Origin: Crithidia expoeki
Lineage: Eukaryota > Euglenozoa > Kinetoplastea > Trypanosomatida > Trypanosomatidae
NCBI GenBank assembly: GCA_900240875.1
Contig: OESE01000192.1
Span: 62,001 to 126,000, forward strand
Reading direction: 5' to 3'
DNA length: 64,000 nucleotides
Every line of letters begins with the position of its first letter. The first letter of the stretch is position 1. Below the pieces are notes generated by a model, which saw only the letters and a program-made list of their open reading frames with translations, had not been told where the DNA came from and ran no database searches. A program made the position numbers and the translations under genes. Positions 62,132 to 64,000 of this stretch are shown here, piece by piece.

Positions 62132-62912
62132 TTTGCTGTGTTTTATTAAAAATTTTTCCGTTGAGTATGCGCGGTATGTGCTGATTACCACCCTTGTCTT
62201 TTGAAGTAACTGCAGTAATACGGCCGCTCAAATAAACCGAAACGGGAAGCCGAACGCTTCTTTGCGTATTTGCGTTGGGGTAAAACCAAAGTAGTCGCTA
62301 AAACGTGCTTCGCTGGGATACAGTGTGTTGAGTGAAAGCAAAAGTGAACAAAGGATGTACGCCCACGCATGTGACTAAATCAACACACACACGCACGCAC
62401 ACACACAAACGTGCGGAGAGTGGCAAAGAAAAAAAAAAAAGTGTGAAGCGAGCAATGAGAAGTCAGAAAGAGGGTGTGCACCAAACCCTCATGAGGCCTT
62501 TGTGGTTTTGTTTTGCGCTTCGATATCAACAACTACGCAGTTCCCATCGACGTAAGCAACGGTAATACGTGCACCCAATTAGAAATGGAGTGGAGGGAAG
62601 AGAGGCAACAGTAGCGGAGGAGAACGTCAGGACTTCAATGAGTAAAGGTGCAAATAAACTCTGCCCACCAGACAACGTTTGCCTACACACATCGAATCTC
62701 ACAGTAACCGTGGGTAGATTCGCATCTTCTATTTTCAGAACTGACACGGGTGGTGAAATCACAGACGCCGTTAAAAAAAAAAAAAGCCTCTTGGTTATTC
62801 TTGTACTTCGGCTCGCACGGCGTAAATGACGCGAACCCCATCTAACATTCACGCGTTTTTCAGTGCTATTTGCAGAAAGGACTGAGAGCTTTTTTTTTTC
62901 GATTCTTCGTGC
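62132..62912. other. Intergenic spacer
   Basis: The 0.78 kb spacer has a CA/GC-A tract at about 62382-62408, A-runs at 62427-62438 and 62773-62784, and a T-run at 62891-62900. No gene is seen. Confidence 0.6.
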
Positions 62913-64000
62913 TCAGCGGCGCGCAATGTCGCGACCCGGCGATGGAGTTTTACTGAAAGGAGATCGCGCGTTACGCATGAGCAGCTTTTCCAGCCTCTCA
63001 GTCCGCGTCACAATGCTTTCCAGAAGACCCACCACGTCTGCCGTAGCTGCTGGTGTGCTGTACGCACACCGAATTTGGTTTTCTTCATTTGCATCGCCTC
63101 CACCAAAGGCGTACCTAGCCATTGTATTGCCTGTATTGCTCCTCGAAGCATCTGCATCCATCTGCTGCTGCTGCACCCACTGACGGTAGCGGCGTACTTC
63201 ATTCTGCACCTCGTACTGCATCGCCTTCACTTCCAGCACCTCCTCATTTAGCCGACGGGCGCGCTCCTCCAGCACCTCCTTCACCGCACGCAGCTTCCGT
63301 GCCTGAATCCGGTCTTCGCGTTGTTTACACAGTTGCATGTCTGCCTTCCACTCCTCGCGCAGCTGTACCATCTCACGCCGCTGCCGCTGCAACTCGTGTC
63401 GGCGCTCCCGCACCGCTACTTGAAGGGCAGCGAGGCGCATTGCCTGATCATCATCCTCCCCATCACCACCCCTTCCCTTGTCCTCCACGCGTGGTGTGGT
63501 TTCACGAACACCGCCCACTCTGGCGGAGAGAGGCCTCTGTCCTTGAGCGATCATCCCAGAAGGATCTAGCACACATTGTGAACGCTGGGTCATTGGAAGG
63601 AAGCGGCTGTCATCTGCGCTGCCGCTATAGCAGGGCATGGTAAACGCCACGCGCGCATTGGGTACTGACCCACCGTCACTATTGGCGATACCCCATGGGA
63701 AGCCCGTTGCTGCATCGTAGTGATGCGTGCCACCAATACCAACACCACCATCGCCCAAGGATCCAGACATAAAGCTGCTTTCAATACCACCACCTCCACT
63801 GCCAGCGGCGGTGGCAAGGCTCACAGCACCATTTGGAACTGCCCAAGAAGGTGAAAGCTGCGAGTACTCCATCTGCAGCAGGCGCTGCTGCTCTCGCGGA
63901 TAAGAAGGGGGTGGAACAGAGAGACGCGCATCTTGTTGGTGAAGTGCAGGGTTAGCTGCGAGGTAACCACGGTATTCTGAAGAGGCCGAAAGCGGCGGTC
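62913..64000 (-). CDS. Hypothetical Gly/Ser-rich protein with coiled coil, C-terminal part (cut by right edge)
   Basis: The minus-strand frame ending at 62913 is open all the way to base 64000, so the N-terminus lies outside the window; at least 361 residues are visible. Internal ATGs such as the one at 63872 need not be the start, because the upstream codons (for example HQQDARLSVPPPSYPREQQR) keep the same character. The visible part has a Gly/Ser/Asp-rich segment, then a strong Arg/Glu/Gln coiled coil (VRERRHELQRQRREMVQLRE, LEERARRLNEEVLEVKAMQY, RRYRQWVQQQQMD). A second short helix (LLESIVTRTERLEKLLMR) precedes an SPFSKTPSPGRD tail with SP/TP sites. The plan is like that of many trypanosomatid cytoskeletal proteins; no family is recognised. 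Confidence 0.8.
   Translation of the reverse strand, partial: PPLSASSEYRGYLAANPALHQQDARLSVPPPSYPREQQRLLQMEYSQLSPSWAVPNGAVSLATAAGSGGGGIESSFMSGSLGDGGVGIGGTHHYDAATGFPWGIANSDGGSVPNARVAFTMPCYSGSADDSRFLPMTQRSQCVLDPSGMIAQGQRPLSARVGGVRETTPRVEDKGRGGDGEDDDQAMRLAALQVAVRERRHELQRQRREMVQLREEWKADMQLCKQREDRIQARKLRAVKEVLEERARRLNEEVLEVKAMQYEVQNEVRRYRQWVQQQQMDADASRSNTGNTMARYAFGGGDANEENQIRCAYSTPAATADVVGLLESIVTRTERLEKLLMRNARSPFSKTPSPGRDIARR

Overview
The window is nuclear DNA of a trypanosomatid kinetoplastid. Every confident protein gene is intronless and lies on the minus strand. The genes form one head-to-tail array read from right to left, as expected for a polycistronic transcription unit resolved by spliced-leader trans-splicing. 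Spacers of about 0.5-1.2 kb are pyrimidine-rich on the coding strand and carry GT/CA microsatellites and homopolymer runs. The histone H2B and UDP-sugar pyrophosphorylase sequences are of trypanosomatid type. From memory, Leishmania major carries H2B, UDP-sugar pyrophosphorylase and an eIF3 subunit on chromosome 17, so this may be the syntenic block in a related species. I cannot name the species.

Layout in transcription order (high to low coordinate): a coiled-coil protein cut by the right edge; an XRN-family 5'-3' exoribonuclease with a membrane/zinc-finger tail; UDP-sugar pyrophosphorylase; two large low-complexity/coiled-coil proteins; a Ser/Thr/Ala-rich protein that appears frameshifted; a 40.9-43.7 kb island of decayed coding sequence on both strands; an MSP-domain (VAP-like) membrane protein; a degenerate small-GTPase/WW/coiled-coil protein; histone H2B; a TMEM94-like P-type ATPase relative; TTC27; NAT10/Kre33 RNA cytidine acetyltransferase; OSCP1; a mitochondrial ferredoxin-like protein; a QCR9-like complex III subunit; eIF3b; a mitochondrial single-pass protein; a METTL25-like methyltransferase whose C-terminus is out of frame; an unknown 549-residue protein; and a protein cut by the left edge.

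The genes are not a functional operon. They mix RNA metabolism (XRN, NAT10, METTL25, eIF3b), sugar-nucleotide synthesis, mitochondrial functions (QCR9-like, ferredoxin-like, 340-residue protein), membranes (TMEM94-like, MSP protein) and likely cilium or cytoskeleton (OSCP1, coiled-coil proteins). The most notable items are unusual domain architectures: XRN + transmembrane + RanBP2 finger, dead GTPase + WW + coiled coil, MSP with an internal transmembrane segment, and a ferredoxin fold with extra Cys/His. There are also two genes that each seem to lack one base beside a four-base G/C run, and the mixed-strand decayed island. I did not find a clearly new multigene system.
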